Below are positions 1-11,017 of a stretch of 64,000 bases of DNA, in pieces. The stretch is from Actinomadura nitritigenes (GTDB lineage Bacteria; Actinomycetota; Actinomycetes; Streptosporangiales; Streptosporangiaceae): NCBI RefSeq assembly GCF_017573545.1, contig NZ_JAGEOK010000016.1:124001-188000 (forward strand), written 5' to 3'. The notes under the pieces are model-generated. The model did not search any database. It saw only the letters and a program-made list of their open reading frames with translations, and was not told the origin of the DNA. Position numbers and translations under genes: made by a program. Numbering within the stretch: position 1 is the stretch's first letter; each line of letters starts with the position of its first letter.

Positions 1-628
1 GCACCGCCGCGCCCCAGCCGGTGCGGTCCTTGCCGGCGGTGCAGTGGAACACCGTCGCGCCCGGGTTGGCCGCGATGGACGTCAGCAGGTCGCGGTAGGC
101 GCGGCTCGCGCCGCTGAAGTCCACCATGAACGGGTAGGCGATCGACTGCCCGATGTCGGACGACCCGGTGATCAGGCCCATCAGGAACCCGTACAGCAGG
201 CTGCCCAGCGCCGGGTCGGCGAAGGAGATGCCGTGCGTCAGGTCCTCCACGTCGGCGACCTTGTAGGCGATCCCTGCGGGCAGCCGGTCCGGGTCGTCCG
301 AGCGCTCCTTGGCGTTGCGCAGGTCCACGTCCAGGGTGATCCCGAGGCTCAGCAGCGTCTGCTGGTCGGCGTCCGACAGGTTCGCCAGCGAGTTGGACCG
401 GTAGACGACACCGCTGCGGACGTGATGGCCGTCGGCGGTCGCGTAGCCGCCCAGGTCGCGGAAGTTGGCGGCCGTCGCCAGCCGCGGCGCCGCGGAGAGC
501 GACGCGGCGGCCGGCGCGGAGGCGGCGGGCGCCCGCGCGGGGACGTCCGCCAGGGCGGGGGGCGCGGTCAGCGCGCAGGCCAGCAGCGCGGTGCCGAGCA
601 GGACTCCGGACGTGCGGGGGGTGCGCAT
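1..628 (-). CDS. Secreted tyrosine-protein phosphatase, C-terminus cut by window edge
   Basis: The first 209 residues are present, starting at the ATG at 628. Residues 1-28 form a Sec-type signal peptide (MRTPRTSG, hydrophobic core, cleavage near ALA-D). The mature part carries the NFRDLGGY and YRSNSL motifs of the bacterial Y_phosphatase3 family and ends in the P-loop HCTAGKDRTG, with nucleophile C196 and R202. It should be an exported cysteine phosphatase acting on phosphotyrosine or phosphoinositide-type substrates; the substrate cannot be read from sequence. It stands alone, divergent from the oxidoreductase at 778. The long plus-strand frame over it is a shadow. Confidence 0.88.
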   Translation of the reverse strand, partial: MRTPRTSGVLLGTALLACALTAPPALADVPARAPAASAPAAASLSAAPRLATAANFRDLGGYATADGHHVRSGVVYRSNSLANLSDADQQTLLSLGITLDVDLRNAKERSDDPDRLPAGIAYKVADVEDLTHGISFADPALGSLLYGFLMGLITGSSDIGQSIAYPFMVDFSGASRAYRDLLTSIAANPGATVFHCTAGKDRTGWGAAV

Positions 629-765
629 GGCGGTCCTCGAAGGGCGGGGGAGAGGGGGACGCCCGTCATCATGCAGGCCCGCCCGACGGCGATGAACTGG
701 TGAGCCCTCAAAACTTCCCGGCGATCATTGTGCGGGGCGACAACGGGCGCCGCCCGGCCCGTCCC

Positions 766-771
766 TAAGGT
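766..771 (+). promoter_or_regulatory. -10 hexamer TAAGGT, probable leaderless promoter
   Basis: TAAGGT lies 6 nt before the ATG at 778. No Shine-Dalgarno sequence fits between, so transcription probably starts at or next to the start codon. Confidence 0.45.
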
Positions 772-777
772 GGGGGC

Positions 778-1248
778 ATGGCTCCTTCGATCGCCACCGC
801 GAACCGCGTCGAACGCTCCGAACTGCTGGAATTCCTGCGGCCCCGGCACCGCGCGCTGATCGCCACCACGCGCGCCGACGGCCGCCCGCAGCTGTCACCG
901 GTCACCTGCGGCGTCGACGGCGAGGGACGCGTCGTGGTGTCCACCTACCCCGAGCGCGTCAAGGCCCGCAACGCCCGCCGCGACCCGCGGGTGTCGCTGT
1001 GCGTGCTGTCCGACGACTGGGACGGCCCCTACGTGCAGGTCGACGGCACCGCCGAGGTCCTCGACATGCCCGACGCCGCCGACGCCCTGGTCGACTACTA
1101 CCGCTGCATCGCCGGCGAGCACCCCGACTGGGACGAGTACCGCGAGGCGATGCGACGCCAGGACAAGTCCCTCATCCGCGTCACCATCGACCGCTGGGGC
1201 CCGATCGCGACCGGCGGCTTCCCCGCCCGCCTCGCCCCCACCGACTGA
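778..1248 (+). CDS. PPOX-class F420-dependent oxidoreductase
   Basis: This 156-residue protein has the split-barrel flavin/deazaflavin fold signature of the TIGR03618-type PPOX family: RALIATTRADGRPQLSPV near the N-terminus, then VVVSTYPERVKARNARRDPRV and a YVQVDGTAEV strand. Such proteins use F420 to reduce small substrates, and length and motif order are normal. It is preceded by a -10-like TAAGGT 6 nt upstream and is probably leaderless. Directly after its stop, in the same reading frame, lies a remnant of an unrelated propeller protein, so the 3' boundary looks like an old deletion junction. Confidence 0.88.
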   Translation: MAPSIATANRVERSELLEFLRPRHRALIATTRADGRPQLSPVTCGVDGEGRVVVSTYPERVKARNARRDPRVSLCVLSDDWDGPYVQVDGTAEVLDMPDAADALVDYYRCIAGEHPDWDEYREAMRRQDKSLIRVTIDRWGPIATGGFPARLAPTD

Positions 1249-1581
1249 CCACCGGCCCGCGCGTGCCCGGACCGCCTTCCTGACGAACTGTGGAGCTTCC
1301 GCTTCCCCGGCGCCGAGGAGACCACGCAGCTCGGCTCGCCGATGGCCGTCGCCGGCGGACGCGTCTACACCCTGACCAGCGACCACGGCGGCGAGATCGT
1401 CGACCACGTCAACGTCAACGACGCCCGGACCGGGGCACTGCTGGCCCGGGTGCCGCCCGCGCTTCCCCGCCCCGATCACCTGTACGGCATCCGCACCGCC
1501 GCCGACGGCGTCCTGGTCCTCACCGACGACCTCGCCCCCACCCCGACCCCGAACAAGACCGTCGTGCTCGGCGACGGCTGA
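1249..1581 (+). pseudogene. Remnant: C-terminal piece of a PQQ/WD40-like beta-propeller protein
   Basis: The frame stays open from just after the oxidoreductase stop and reads DELWSFRFPG, then MAVAGGRVYTL and ARTGALLARVPP, typical of PQQ-binding-like propeller blades, with a natural-looking C-terminus at 1581. No start codon with a ribosome binding site precedes the conserved part; the only ATG (1342) would start inside a blade. I read it as the last 95 or so codons of a gene whose 5' part was deleted. A short expressed protein from 1342 cannot be excluded. Confidence 0.6.
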
Positions 1582-1592
1582 CGGCCGTCGCC
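1570..1592. terminator. Hairpin terminator candidate
   Basis: Arms GGCGACGG (1570-1577) and CCGTCGCC (1585-1592) with a 7-nt loop. The hairpin spans the stop of the propeller remnant and faces the convergent UvrA-like gene. There is no T-tract. Confidence 0.4.
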
Positions 1593-1603
1593 CACCGGCC
1601 CCG

Positions 1604-3916
<2,313 letters not shown>

Positions 3917-3979
3917 GCCGGCCACGCTATGCAGCAATGAGGTCGGGAACGGTCCTCATTTGAGGGGCATACTGGCGGC
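3917..3979. promoter_or_regulatory. Divergent promoter and operator between the UvrA-like gene and the WYL regulator
   Basis: AATGAGG (3936-3942) and CCTCATT (3954-3960) form a perfect 7-bp inverted repeat with 11-nt spacing. A minus-strand TAGCGT -10 (3924-3929) serves the UvrA-like gene and a plus-strand CATACT -10 (3968-3973) serves the regulator. A protein on the repeat could control both; the adjacent WYL regulator is the natural candidate. Confidence 0.55.
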
Positions 3980-5002
3980 ATGTCCTCGGCGCGACTGCTG
4001 CAACTGCTGTCCCTCCTGCAGACCCGCCGCGAATGGACGGGCCCGGAGCTGAGCGAGCGGCTCGGCGTGACGGTCCGCACCGTCCGCCGCGACGTCGAGC
4101 GCCTGCGCGACCTCGGCTACCCGGTGCACGCCACGCTCGGCAAGGTCGGCGGGTACCGGCTGGAGGCGGGCACGGCGCTGCCGCCGCTGCTGCTGGACGA
4201 CGAGGAGGCCGTCGCGATCGCGGTCGGGCTGCGCGGCGCCGCCGGGGGAGCGGTCGAGGGCATCGGCGAGGCGTCGGTGCGGGCACTGGCCAAGCTGGAG
4301 CAGATCCTGCCCGCCCGGCTGCGCCGCCGCGTCAACGCCCTGCACACCGCCACCACCCCGCTGACCGGGCCGCCCGCCGGGCCCGCCGTGGACCCCGAGA
4401 CCCTCACCGTGCTGGCCGCCGCGAGCCGCGACCGCGAGCGGATCCGGTTCGCCTACCGCGACGGCGGCGGCGCCGAGACCTCCCGCCTCGCCGACCCGCA
4501 CGGGCTGGTGTCGGCCGGGCGCCGCTGGTACCTGGTCGCCTTCGACACCGGCCGCGGCGACTGGCGGACGTTCCGCGTCGACCGCGTCGCCCGCCCGCAC
4601 CCCACCGGCGTCCGCTGCCCGCCCCGCGACCTGCCCGCCGCCGACGCCGCCGCGTTCGTCACCCGCTCCCTGGCCCGCTCGCGGCCGGTGCGGCCGGCGG
4701 TGCTGACCGTGCACGCCTCCGCCGAGGAGCTGATCGACCGGTTCCGCGTCACCGGCGACGAGGTCGAACCGGTCGACGAGCGCACCTGCGTGCTGCGCAC
4801 CGCGCCCGACTCGCTGGAGTACACCGCGCTGCGCATCGCCTACCTCGACCTGGACTTCGAGGTCGTCGAACCGCCGGAGCTCGCCGAGCGGCTCGCCGCC
4901 GTCGGCGCCCGCCTCACGCGCGCCGCCGGCCCGGGCCTCGCCCGGCGGCGTCCTCGCGGCGGGCGCTCTGACGCTCGACGATCTCCCGGTACATCCGCTT
5001 GA
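3980..5002 (+). CDS. YafY-family (HTH-WYL) transcriptional regulator
   Basis: 340 residues. A DeoR/HTH-11 type helix-turn-helix fills residues 1-60 (ELSERLGVTVRTVRRDVERL). A WYL ligand-sensing domain is centred on RWYLVAFD (about 182-190), followed by a WCX-type C-terminus. Such proteins bind nucleic-acid or small ligands and act as local regulators. The start ATG 3980 sits 6 nt after a -10-like CATACT. Its last 89 bp overlap the convergent damaged MarR gene, so the final 30 residues (RRRPRGGRSDARR) are probably read-through into that gene and not conserved. Confidence 0.85.
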   Translation: MSSARLLQLLSLLQTRREWTGPELSERLGVTVRTVRRDVERLRDLGYPVHATLGKVGGYRLEAGTALPPLLLDDEEAVAIAVGLRGAAGGAVEGIGEASVRALAKLEQILPARLRRRVNALHTATTPLTGPPAGPAVDPETLTVLAAASRDRERIRFAYRDGGGAETSRLADPHGLVSAGRRWYLVAFDTGRGDWRTFRVDRVARPHPTGVRCPPRDLPAADAAAFVTRSLARSRPVRPAVLTVHASAEELIDRFRVTGDEVEPVDERTCVLRTAPDSLEYTALRIAYLDLDFEVVEPPELAERLAAVGARLTRAAGPGLARRRPRGGRSDARRSPGTSA

Positions 5003-5362
5003 GCGCGGTATAGGCGTCGGCGCCGAGGGCCTCGGCGTGCCCGCGTTCGATCGCCTCCAGGATCGCGTCGGAACGGGTCATCTGGTCCAGGCCCGCGCGG
5101 TCGGCACGACGAGCTTCGCGCGCCGGTCGCTCGGGTCGGGGCGCCGCTCGACGCACCCGAGGTCCTCCAGCTCGTCCAGGACGTTCCCGACGACCTGCTT
5201 GTGCTGCCCGGACCGGCGCGCCAGCTCGGTCGCGCGGCTGCCCTCGGGGTCCAGGTAGGCGAGCACCACGCCGTGCTGCGGGCGCAGGTCCGGGTGCCCC
5301 TGCCCGGCCTCCTCGGGCGGCGTCGGCAACGCCCGCGGCCTGGCGAAGATGGACCTGGTCAC
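4914..5362 (-). pseudogene. MarR-family regulator split by a frameshift
   Basis: The first part (5362 down to about 5095) reads LRPQHGVVLAYL, then ELARRSGQHKQVVGNVLDEL and RRPDPSDRRAKLVV, a clear MarR winged helix, and runs off-frame into a stop at 5078. The missing C-terminal helix (GLDQMTRSDAILEAIERGH to REIVERQ) continues in a neighbouring frame to 4914. Joining the two gives about 150 residues, the normal MarR length. The slip falls near 5095-5100 in GCGCGGGCC, where one base is missing. It is either a real null mutation or an assembly error in a G/C run. Confidence 0.7.
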
Positions 5363-5624
5363 CGGGGAACGCGACCACTTCCTGCTCGGCTTCGAGGCGC
5401 AGGGCGTCCGCTACCCGTTCCTCAGCCCGGACGCCTTCGGGCACAGCGGCGCCGACGGCGCCCAGTCGGTCGCCGACCCCCGCAGCGGCGTCGCCTACTC
5501 CTACACCCGCCGCCGCTTCTCCTACGGCGGCGGTGGCGGCGCCCCGGAGAACCACGCGCTGGCTGCCGCCGTGGTCCGCGCGGCGTCGCGGCGGCGCGGC
5601 GGACGATCTTCTTCGGGTACCTGA
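5310..5624 (+). pseudogene. Remnant: C-terminus of a class C beta-lactamase-family serine hydrolase
   Basis: The frame reads NARGLAKM, GFEAQGVRYPFL, FGHSGADGAQSVADP and GVAYSYTRRRFSYGG, the terminal motifs of beta-lactamase/esterase-fold serine hydrolases; HSGADG is the usual third active-site motif. The SxxK and YxN parts are absent, because upstream sequence belongs to the MarR gene on the other strand. An ATG at 5349 exists but would make only a 91-residue fragment without a catalytic serine. I infer a recombination junction at about 5.3 kb. Confidence 0.65.
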
Positions 5625-5646
5625 CAGGAGATGTCAGTCTCTCCTG
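5621..5646 (+). promoter_or_regulatory. Operator-like inverted repeats upstream of the VOC gene
   Basis: CTGACA (5621-5626) and TGTCAG (5632-5637) form a perfect 6-bp inverted repeat with a 5-nt spacer. A second interleaved repeat pairs CAGGAGA (5625-5631) with TCTCCTG (5640-5646). From memory, TGACA-N-TGTCA elements often accompany genes controlled by WYL regulators in actinomycetes. Confidence 0.45.
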
Positions 5647-5690
5647 GAAGGCTGGACAGCATCGACCTTGAACGACCAGGGAGTACATGC

Positions 5691-6062
5691 ATGTCCGGTA
5701 TCGCCGAATTCATCGCCGTCAACATCGACTGCCCGGAACCGCCGAAGCTCGCGGCGTTCTACGCGGCCCTCACCGGCGGCGAGGTCACCTACGACACCCC
5801 CGAGGCGGCGGCCGTCGCCCTGCCCGGCGGGCAGAACCTCTACTTCCAGGGCGTCGCGGACCACAAGGCGCCGACGTGGCCGACCGGGGAGCGCCCCCAG
5901 CAGTACCACCTCGACTTCTACGTCGACGACCTCGACAAGGCCGAGGCGCAGGTCGCCGAGCTGGGCGGCGGCAAGCCGGACTTCCAGCCGGGCGGCGACC
6001 GCTGGCGGGTGCTGACCGACCCGGCCGGGCACCCGTTCTGCGCCTGCCTGCGCAGCCAGTAG
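5691..6062 (+). CDS. VOC-family (glyoxalase/bleomycin-resistance-like) protein
   Basis: 124 residues with two halves of a vicinal-oxygen-chelate fold: FIAVNIDCPEPPKLAAFY at the start and YHLDFYVDDLDKAEAQVAEL in the middle, ending DPAGHPFCACL. The PEPPKLAAFY type is the common actinomycete glyoxalase-like group of unknown substrate. I chose ATG 5691 because GGGAG lies 8 nt upstream; a longer frame from 5631 runs through the operator repeats. It is monocistronic and convergent with the P450. Confidence 0.85.
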   Translation: MSGIAEFIAVNIDCPEPPKLAAFYAALTGGEVTYDTPEAAAVALPGGQNLYFQGVADHKAPTWPTGERPQQYHLDFYVDDLDKAEAQVAELGGGKPDFQPGGDRWRVLTDPAGHPFCACLRSQ

Positions 6063-6085
6063 CAGGGGCGGCGGCCCGGCGCGTC

Positions 6086-7417
6086 TCAGGCCGGCAGGAC
6101 GCGCACGGGCAGGCCACCGCGAGGCCGCATCGCGGTGACGCTGGTCGGCGTCGCCGCGGACGACACCAGCCGCAGCCGGGGCCCGCGCAGCAGGCAGGCG
6201 AGCATCGTCTTGAGCTCCACGGTCGCCAGCGTCGAGCCGATGCAGCGGTGCGGCCCGCCGCCGAACGGCAGGAACGTCGACGGGGTCGTCGGGCGGTGCA
6301 GGTCCGAGCCCGGGATCCAGCGCTCGGGCCGGAACCGCCCCGCCTGCGGCCACACCTCCGGCATCCGGTGGGTGACGTAGGGGGAGTACAGCACCATCGC
6401 GCCCGCCGGGATCCGGTGCCCGGCGTAGGAGAAGTCCTCCACCGGGACGCGGGCGCTCAGCACCGCCGGCGGGAACAGCCGCAGCGTCTCCTGCACCACC
6501 CCGTCCAGGTACGGCAGCCGCGGCAGGTCGGCGGCCTCCGGCGGACGGTCGCCGAGCACCTCGGCGACCTCCCGGCGGCCCCGCTCGGCCGCGTCCGGAT
6601 GCGTCAGCAGCGCGTACACCGCCCACGCCATCGCCGCGCTGGTGGTGTCGTAGCCGGCCGAGATCAGGCTGATGACCTGGTCCTGCAGCTCCTGCCGGGT
6701 GAGGCCGGCGCCGTCGTCGTCGCGGGCCGCCATCAGCATGCCGAGCACGTCGTCGTGCTCGCCGCCCTCGCGGCGCCGCCGCTCGATCTCCTCGTCCACC
6801 CGGCGGGCGACCGCCGCGCGGGAGGCGGTGACGCGCCGCCAGTACGGGTTGGGCAGCGCCCGCAGCATCATCTGCGCCACGAAGTTGCGGTCGATGCCGG
6901 CCAGCGCGACCTGCAGGCCGCGGCCGATGACCTCGGCGTCGGCGGCGAGCCGGTCGCCGAACAGCACCTCCACGGTGCTGCGGCGGATGACGCCGCGCAG
7001 CTCGGCGTAGGCGTCGAGCGTGCGGCCGGGCGTCCAGGACGCCAGCGCGGCGTCGGTGTTGGCGGCGATGCGGGCGACGTACCCGTCGACGCGGCGGTGG
7101 TGGAACGCCGGCTGGACGAGGCGGCGCCGCCGGCGGTGGTCGGCGCCGTCGCTGACGATCAGCGCGGTCTCCCCGTTCACCGGTACCAGCAGGTCGAACG
7201 CCTCCCGCCAGCGGAACAGCCCGGAGTTGGCGAACACGAACGCGTTGGCGTCCGGGCCGAACAGGTGCACGAACGGCCTGCGGCGCGTCCCGACGGCCAC
7301 GACCGGGCCGTGCTCGGCGTACAGCCGCAGCAGGCTCGCGCACGGGTTCATGGCGAACCCGACGCCGTGTCGGGCGGTCACCCTCGGGGAGGGGGCCATC
7401 GTCGCGGCCGGGGTCAT
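6086..7417 (-). CDS. Cytochrome P450
   Basis: 443 residues with all P450 hallmarks: I-helix AGYDTTSAAMAW, K-helix ETLR, and heme loop FGGGPHRCIG with thiolate ligand C392. It is a soluble bacterial type with no N-terminal anchor, so it needs a ferredoxin or other redox partner encoded elsewhere. The substrate is unknown; HRMPEVWPQ and FRPERW are typical of CYPs acting on hydrophobic substrates. The start ATG 7417 fits the family N-terminus; the frame extends 69 codons further upstream but overlaps the divergent cupin promoter. It has no companion biosynthetic gene next to it. Confidence 0.88.
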   Translation of the reverse strand: MTPAATMAPSPRVTARHGVGFAMNPCASLLRLYAEHGPVVAVGTRRRPFVHLFGPDANAFVFANSGLFRWREAFDLLVPVNGETALIVSDGADHRRRRRLVQPAFHHRRVDGYVARIAANTDAALASWTPGRTLDAYAELRGVIRRSTVEVLFGDRLAADAEVIGRGLQVALAGIDRNFVAQMMLRALPNPYWRRVTASRAAVARRVDEEIERRRREGGEHDDVLGMLMAARDDDGAGLTRQELQDQVISLISAGYDTTSAAMAWAVYALLTHPDAAERGRREVAEVLGDRPPEAADLPRLPYLDGVVQETLRLFPPAVLSARVPVEDFSYAGHRIPAGAMVLYSPYVTHRMPEVWPQAGRFRPERWIPGSDLHRPTTPSTFLPFGGGPHRCIGSTLATVELKTMLACLLRGPRLRLVSSAATPTSVTAMRPRGGLPVRVLPA

Positions 7418-7527
7418 CGTCGCGGATCCCACGCGCCCACTATCCCACGCCCGCCGCGCCCGCCGCGCCCGCCGGGGCGGACGCCCCCGGTCGGCGCCAC
7501 CACCGGCCCGGTGCGAGGATGGGACGC

Positions 7528-7980
7528 GTGACGGACGAGACCGAAACGCGGGGAACGGCGGCCTGGCACGGGAGGATCGAGCACGTCCCAGGGTCGCAGG
7601 TGCGTTCCGACACCGCCCAGACATCCGGGATGCGCCGGTTCGAGGCGATCTCCGGCACGACCGTGGGCTCGGAGCGGCTGTGGATGGGCCGCACCCACGT
7701 CCCGCCGGCGACCAGCTCCGGCGACCACCACCACGGCGAGGCCGAGACGGCGATCTACGTGGTGTCGGGCCATCCGGTGTTCGTGTTCGCCGAGGAGGAC
7801 CGGGAGGTCCGGGTGGAGACCGCGCCCGGCGACTACGTGTTCGTCCCGCCCTACGTCCCGCACCGCGAGGAGAACCCGTCCGGCGACGAGGAGGCGGTCG
7901 TGGTGATCGCCCGCAGCACGCAGGAGGGCATCGTGGTCAACCTGCCGAGCCTGTGGGCCCCGCGGCCGCAGGACGGGTGA
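7528..7980 (+). CDS. Cupin-domain protein
   Basis: 150 residues from GTG 7528 (ATG 7519 is an in-frame alternative). The first cupin motif is visible as GDHHHGEAETAIYVVSG and the second as APGDYVFVPPYVPHREEN, giving the metal-ligand histidines and glutamate of a single-domain cupin. It could be a small dioxygenase, isomerase or sensor. Its stop overlaps the GTG start of the following IclR gene by 4 nt (GTGA), so the two are translationally coupled and probably act on the same compound. Confidence 0.82.
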   Translation: MTDETETRGTAAWHGRIEHVPGSQVRSDTAQTSGMRRFEAISGTTVGSERLWMGRTHVPPATSSGDHHHGEAETAIYVVSGHPVFVFAEEDREVRVETAPGDYVFVPPYVPHREENPSGDEEAVVVIARSTQEGIVVNLPSLWAPRPQDG

Positions 7981-8736
7981 GCGCGGTGCCCGCCGGACCC
8001 CCGGAGCCGGGCGGCCACCGCCCGAAACCCGGCACGCAGACCGTGGACCGGTCGGTCGCGGTGCTGCGCACCTTCGAGGACGCCGCCCGCCAGACCCCCA
8101 CCGAGATCGCGCACCGGCTGGGCCTGTCGGTGAGCACCGCCCACCGCATCGTGCACGCGCTGCACGCCACCGGCATGCTCGGCCGCGACCCGCAGACCGA
8201 GCGGTACTTCCTCGGCCCCACCGCCGCGATCCTCGGGCGGCTGGCGCTGGAGCGGATGGGCACCACCCTGCTGCAGCCGGAGCTGACCGCGCTGCGCGAC
8301 GGGACCGGCGAGGCCGTCAGCCTCGGCGTCCGCGCCGGCGACGAGGTCGCGGTGCTGCTGCACCTGCCCTCCACGCACCCGCTGCGCTACGACCAGCCGC
8401 CCGGCGACCGCAACCCCATCCACACCTGCGCGATGGGCAAGACGCTGCTGGCGTTCGGGGACGACCAGGTCGCGATGGACGAGCCGTACCGGCGGTTCAC
8501 CCCGTCCACGCTCACCACCCGCGCGGAGCTGGAGGCCGAGCTGGCGCGGATCCGCGAACGCGGCTACTCCGTCAACGACGAGGAGCGCCTCGCCGGGGTC
8601 CGCGCGGTGGCGGCGCCGGTCCGCGACGGCGCGGGCCGCACGTTCGCGGCGGTCGCGCTGCAAGGCCCGTCGGTGCGGTTCGGCGACGACCGGATGCCGG
8701 AGCTGACCGAGGCGGTGCTGAAGGCGGCGACGCGCC

Positions 8737-8765
<29 letters not shown>
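7977..8765 (+). CDS. IclR-family transcriptional regulator
   Basis: 262 residues starting at GTG 7977, which overlaps the cupin stop. The N-terminal winged helix is TPTEIAHRLGLSVSTAHRIVHAL (cut here as a description; residues about 38-60). The C-terminal IclR effector domain includes HTCAMGKTLLAF and GYSVNDEERLAGVRAVAAPV. Such regulators sense aromatic or small organic acids. Coupling to the cupin suggests autoregulation of a two-gene catabolic or detoxification unit. The 3' 29 bp overlap the convergent LysR gene. Confidence 0.88.
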
Positions 8766-9741
<976 letters not shown>

Positions 9742-9825
9742 CCCCGCAAGATATCAACCGTGCTTATGGGTCACCCAGAGAACCGCACTTTGTCCTATGG
9801 GTGCCGGGTGCACGACCATCGGGAC
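9742..9825. promoter_or_regulatory. Divergent LysR/aminotransferase control region
   Basis: ATATCAACCGTGCTTAT (9751-9767) has ATA/TAT ends and contains a T-N11-A LysR box. TATGGGT occurs at 9765-9771 and again at 9796-9802, 31 bp apart, about three helical turns. This is the usual geometry of a LysR recognition plus activation site. Confidence 0.5.
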
Positions 9826-10878
9826 ATGACCCTTTCCGTGCAGGACGCGCAGCGGGAGTTCACCGCGGGCGTTGCCTTCCTCAACACCGCCACCTACGGA
9901 CTGCCGCCGCGCGCCGCGCACGAGGCGATGCTGGCCTCCGAGCGGGACCGCGCCGCCGGCCTGCTGGTGCCGACCGACCTCGACGAGGCCGTCGCCCGGT
10001 CCCGCGAGGCGTTCGCGCGGCTGGTCGGGCTGCCCGCGAGCCGCGTCGCCGTCGGCTCGCAGGCGTCCTACCACGTCGGGCTGGTCGCGGCGGCGCTGCC
10101 CGCCGGCGCCCGCGTCCTGGTCGCCGAGGGCGACTTCACCTCGCTGCTGTTCCCGTTCCTGGCCCGCCCCGACCTGGCGGTGCGGGAGGTGCCGCTGGAA
10201 CGCGTCGCCGAGGAGACCGGACCGGACGTCGACGTGGTCGCCGTGTCGGCGGTGCAGTCGGCCGACGGCCGCATCGCCCCCATGGACGACCTGATCGCCG
10301 CGGCACGCGCGCACGGCGCGCGGATCCTGCTGGACGCCACGCAGGCCGCCGGATGGCTGCCGCTGCCCGCCGGCGACGTCGACTGGCTGGTGTGCTCGGG
10401 CTACAAGTGGCTGCTCGGCCCGCGCGGCACCTCCTTCCTCGCCGGGACCGAGGAGGCCCTCTCCGCGCTGCCGCCGGTCGGCGCGGGCTGGTACGCCGGC
10501 GCCGACGTCTGGGACTCCATCTACGGGACGCCGCTGCGGCTGGCGTCCGACGCGCGCCGCCTGGACCTGTCGCCGGCCTGGCAGTGCTGGGCCGGGCACG
10601 CCCCCGCCCTGGAGCTGGTCGAGCGGGTCGGCGTCGCCGCGATCCACGACCACGACGTGGCGCTGGCGCGCCGCTTCCAGACCGCGCTCGGCCTCGAGCC
10701 GAGCGACTCGGCGATCGTGTCGGTGCCCGTCACCGCCGGCACCGCCGACCTGCTGCGCGCCAACGGCGTGATCGCCTCCGTGCGCGCCGGGCGGCTTCGC
10801 TGCGCGTTCCACCTGTCCACCACCGAGGCCGACGTCGACAAGGCCGCAGACCTGCTCGCCGACCGCATCGCCGCCTGA
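9826..10878 (+). CDS. Class V PLP-dependent aminotransferase / cysteine desulfurase-like
   Basis: 350 residues. VAFLNTATYGLPPRA opens the fold, LLDATQAAGWLPL holds the PLP-pyridine aspartate, and SGYKWLLGPRG carries the Schiff-base lysine K194. It is closest in appearance to the isopenicillin N epimerase/kynureninase-like branch of class V enzymes, not to IscS, since no catalytic cysteine loop is evident. Start ATG 9826 follows a short leader; the longer upstream frame overlaps the LysR gene and is a shadow. Probable target of the divergent LysR. Confidence 0.88.
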   Translation: MTLSVQDAQREFTAGVAFLNTATYGLPPRAAHEAMLASERDRAAGLLVPTDLDEAVARSREAFARLVGLPASRVAVGSQASYHVGLVAAALPAGARVLVAEGDFTSLLFPFLARPDLAVREVPLERVAEETGPDVDVVAVSAVQSADGRIAPMDDLIAAARAHGARILLDATQAAGWLPLPAGDVDWLVCSGYKWLLGPRGTSFLAGTEEALSALPPVGAGWYAGADVWDSIYGTPLRLASDARRLDLSPAWQCWAGHAPALELVERVGVAAIHDHDVALARRFQTALGLEPSDSAIVSVPVTAGTADLLRANGVIASVRAGRLRCAFHLSTTEADVDKAADLLADRIAA

Positions 10879-11003
10879 CCGCCCCCGCCGGCGGCGTGGC
10901 GGCGGCAGAGCCGGAGGCGGCGCGGAAATTCGCAGATCTTACAAGTCTCGAACAAGGTGCCTTGACCGGCGCCTTCACGCCGGATCCGGCCGCCGCCGCG
11001 GCC

Positions 11004-11009
11004 TACCGT
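11004..11009 (+). promoter_or_regulatory. -10 hexamer TACCGT of the 11-17 kb operon
   Basis: TACCGT ends 8 nt before ATG 11018 with no ribosome binding site between. It is the only promoter-like signal I see for the seven-gene operon apart from an internal one at 12125. Confidence 0.4.
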
Positions 11010-11017
11010 TCCTCGGC

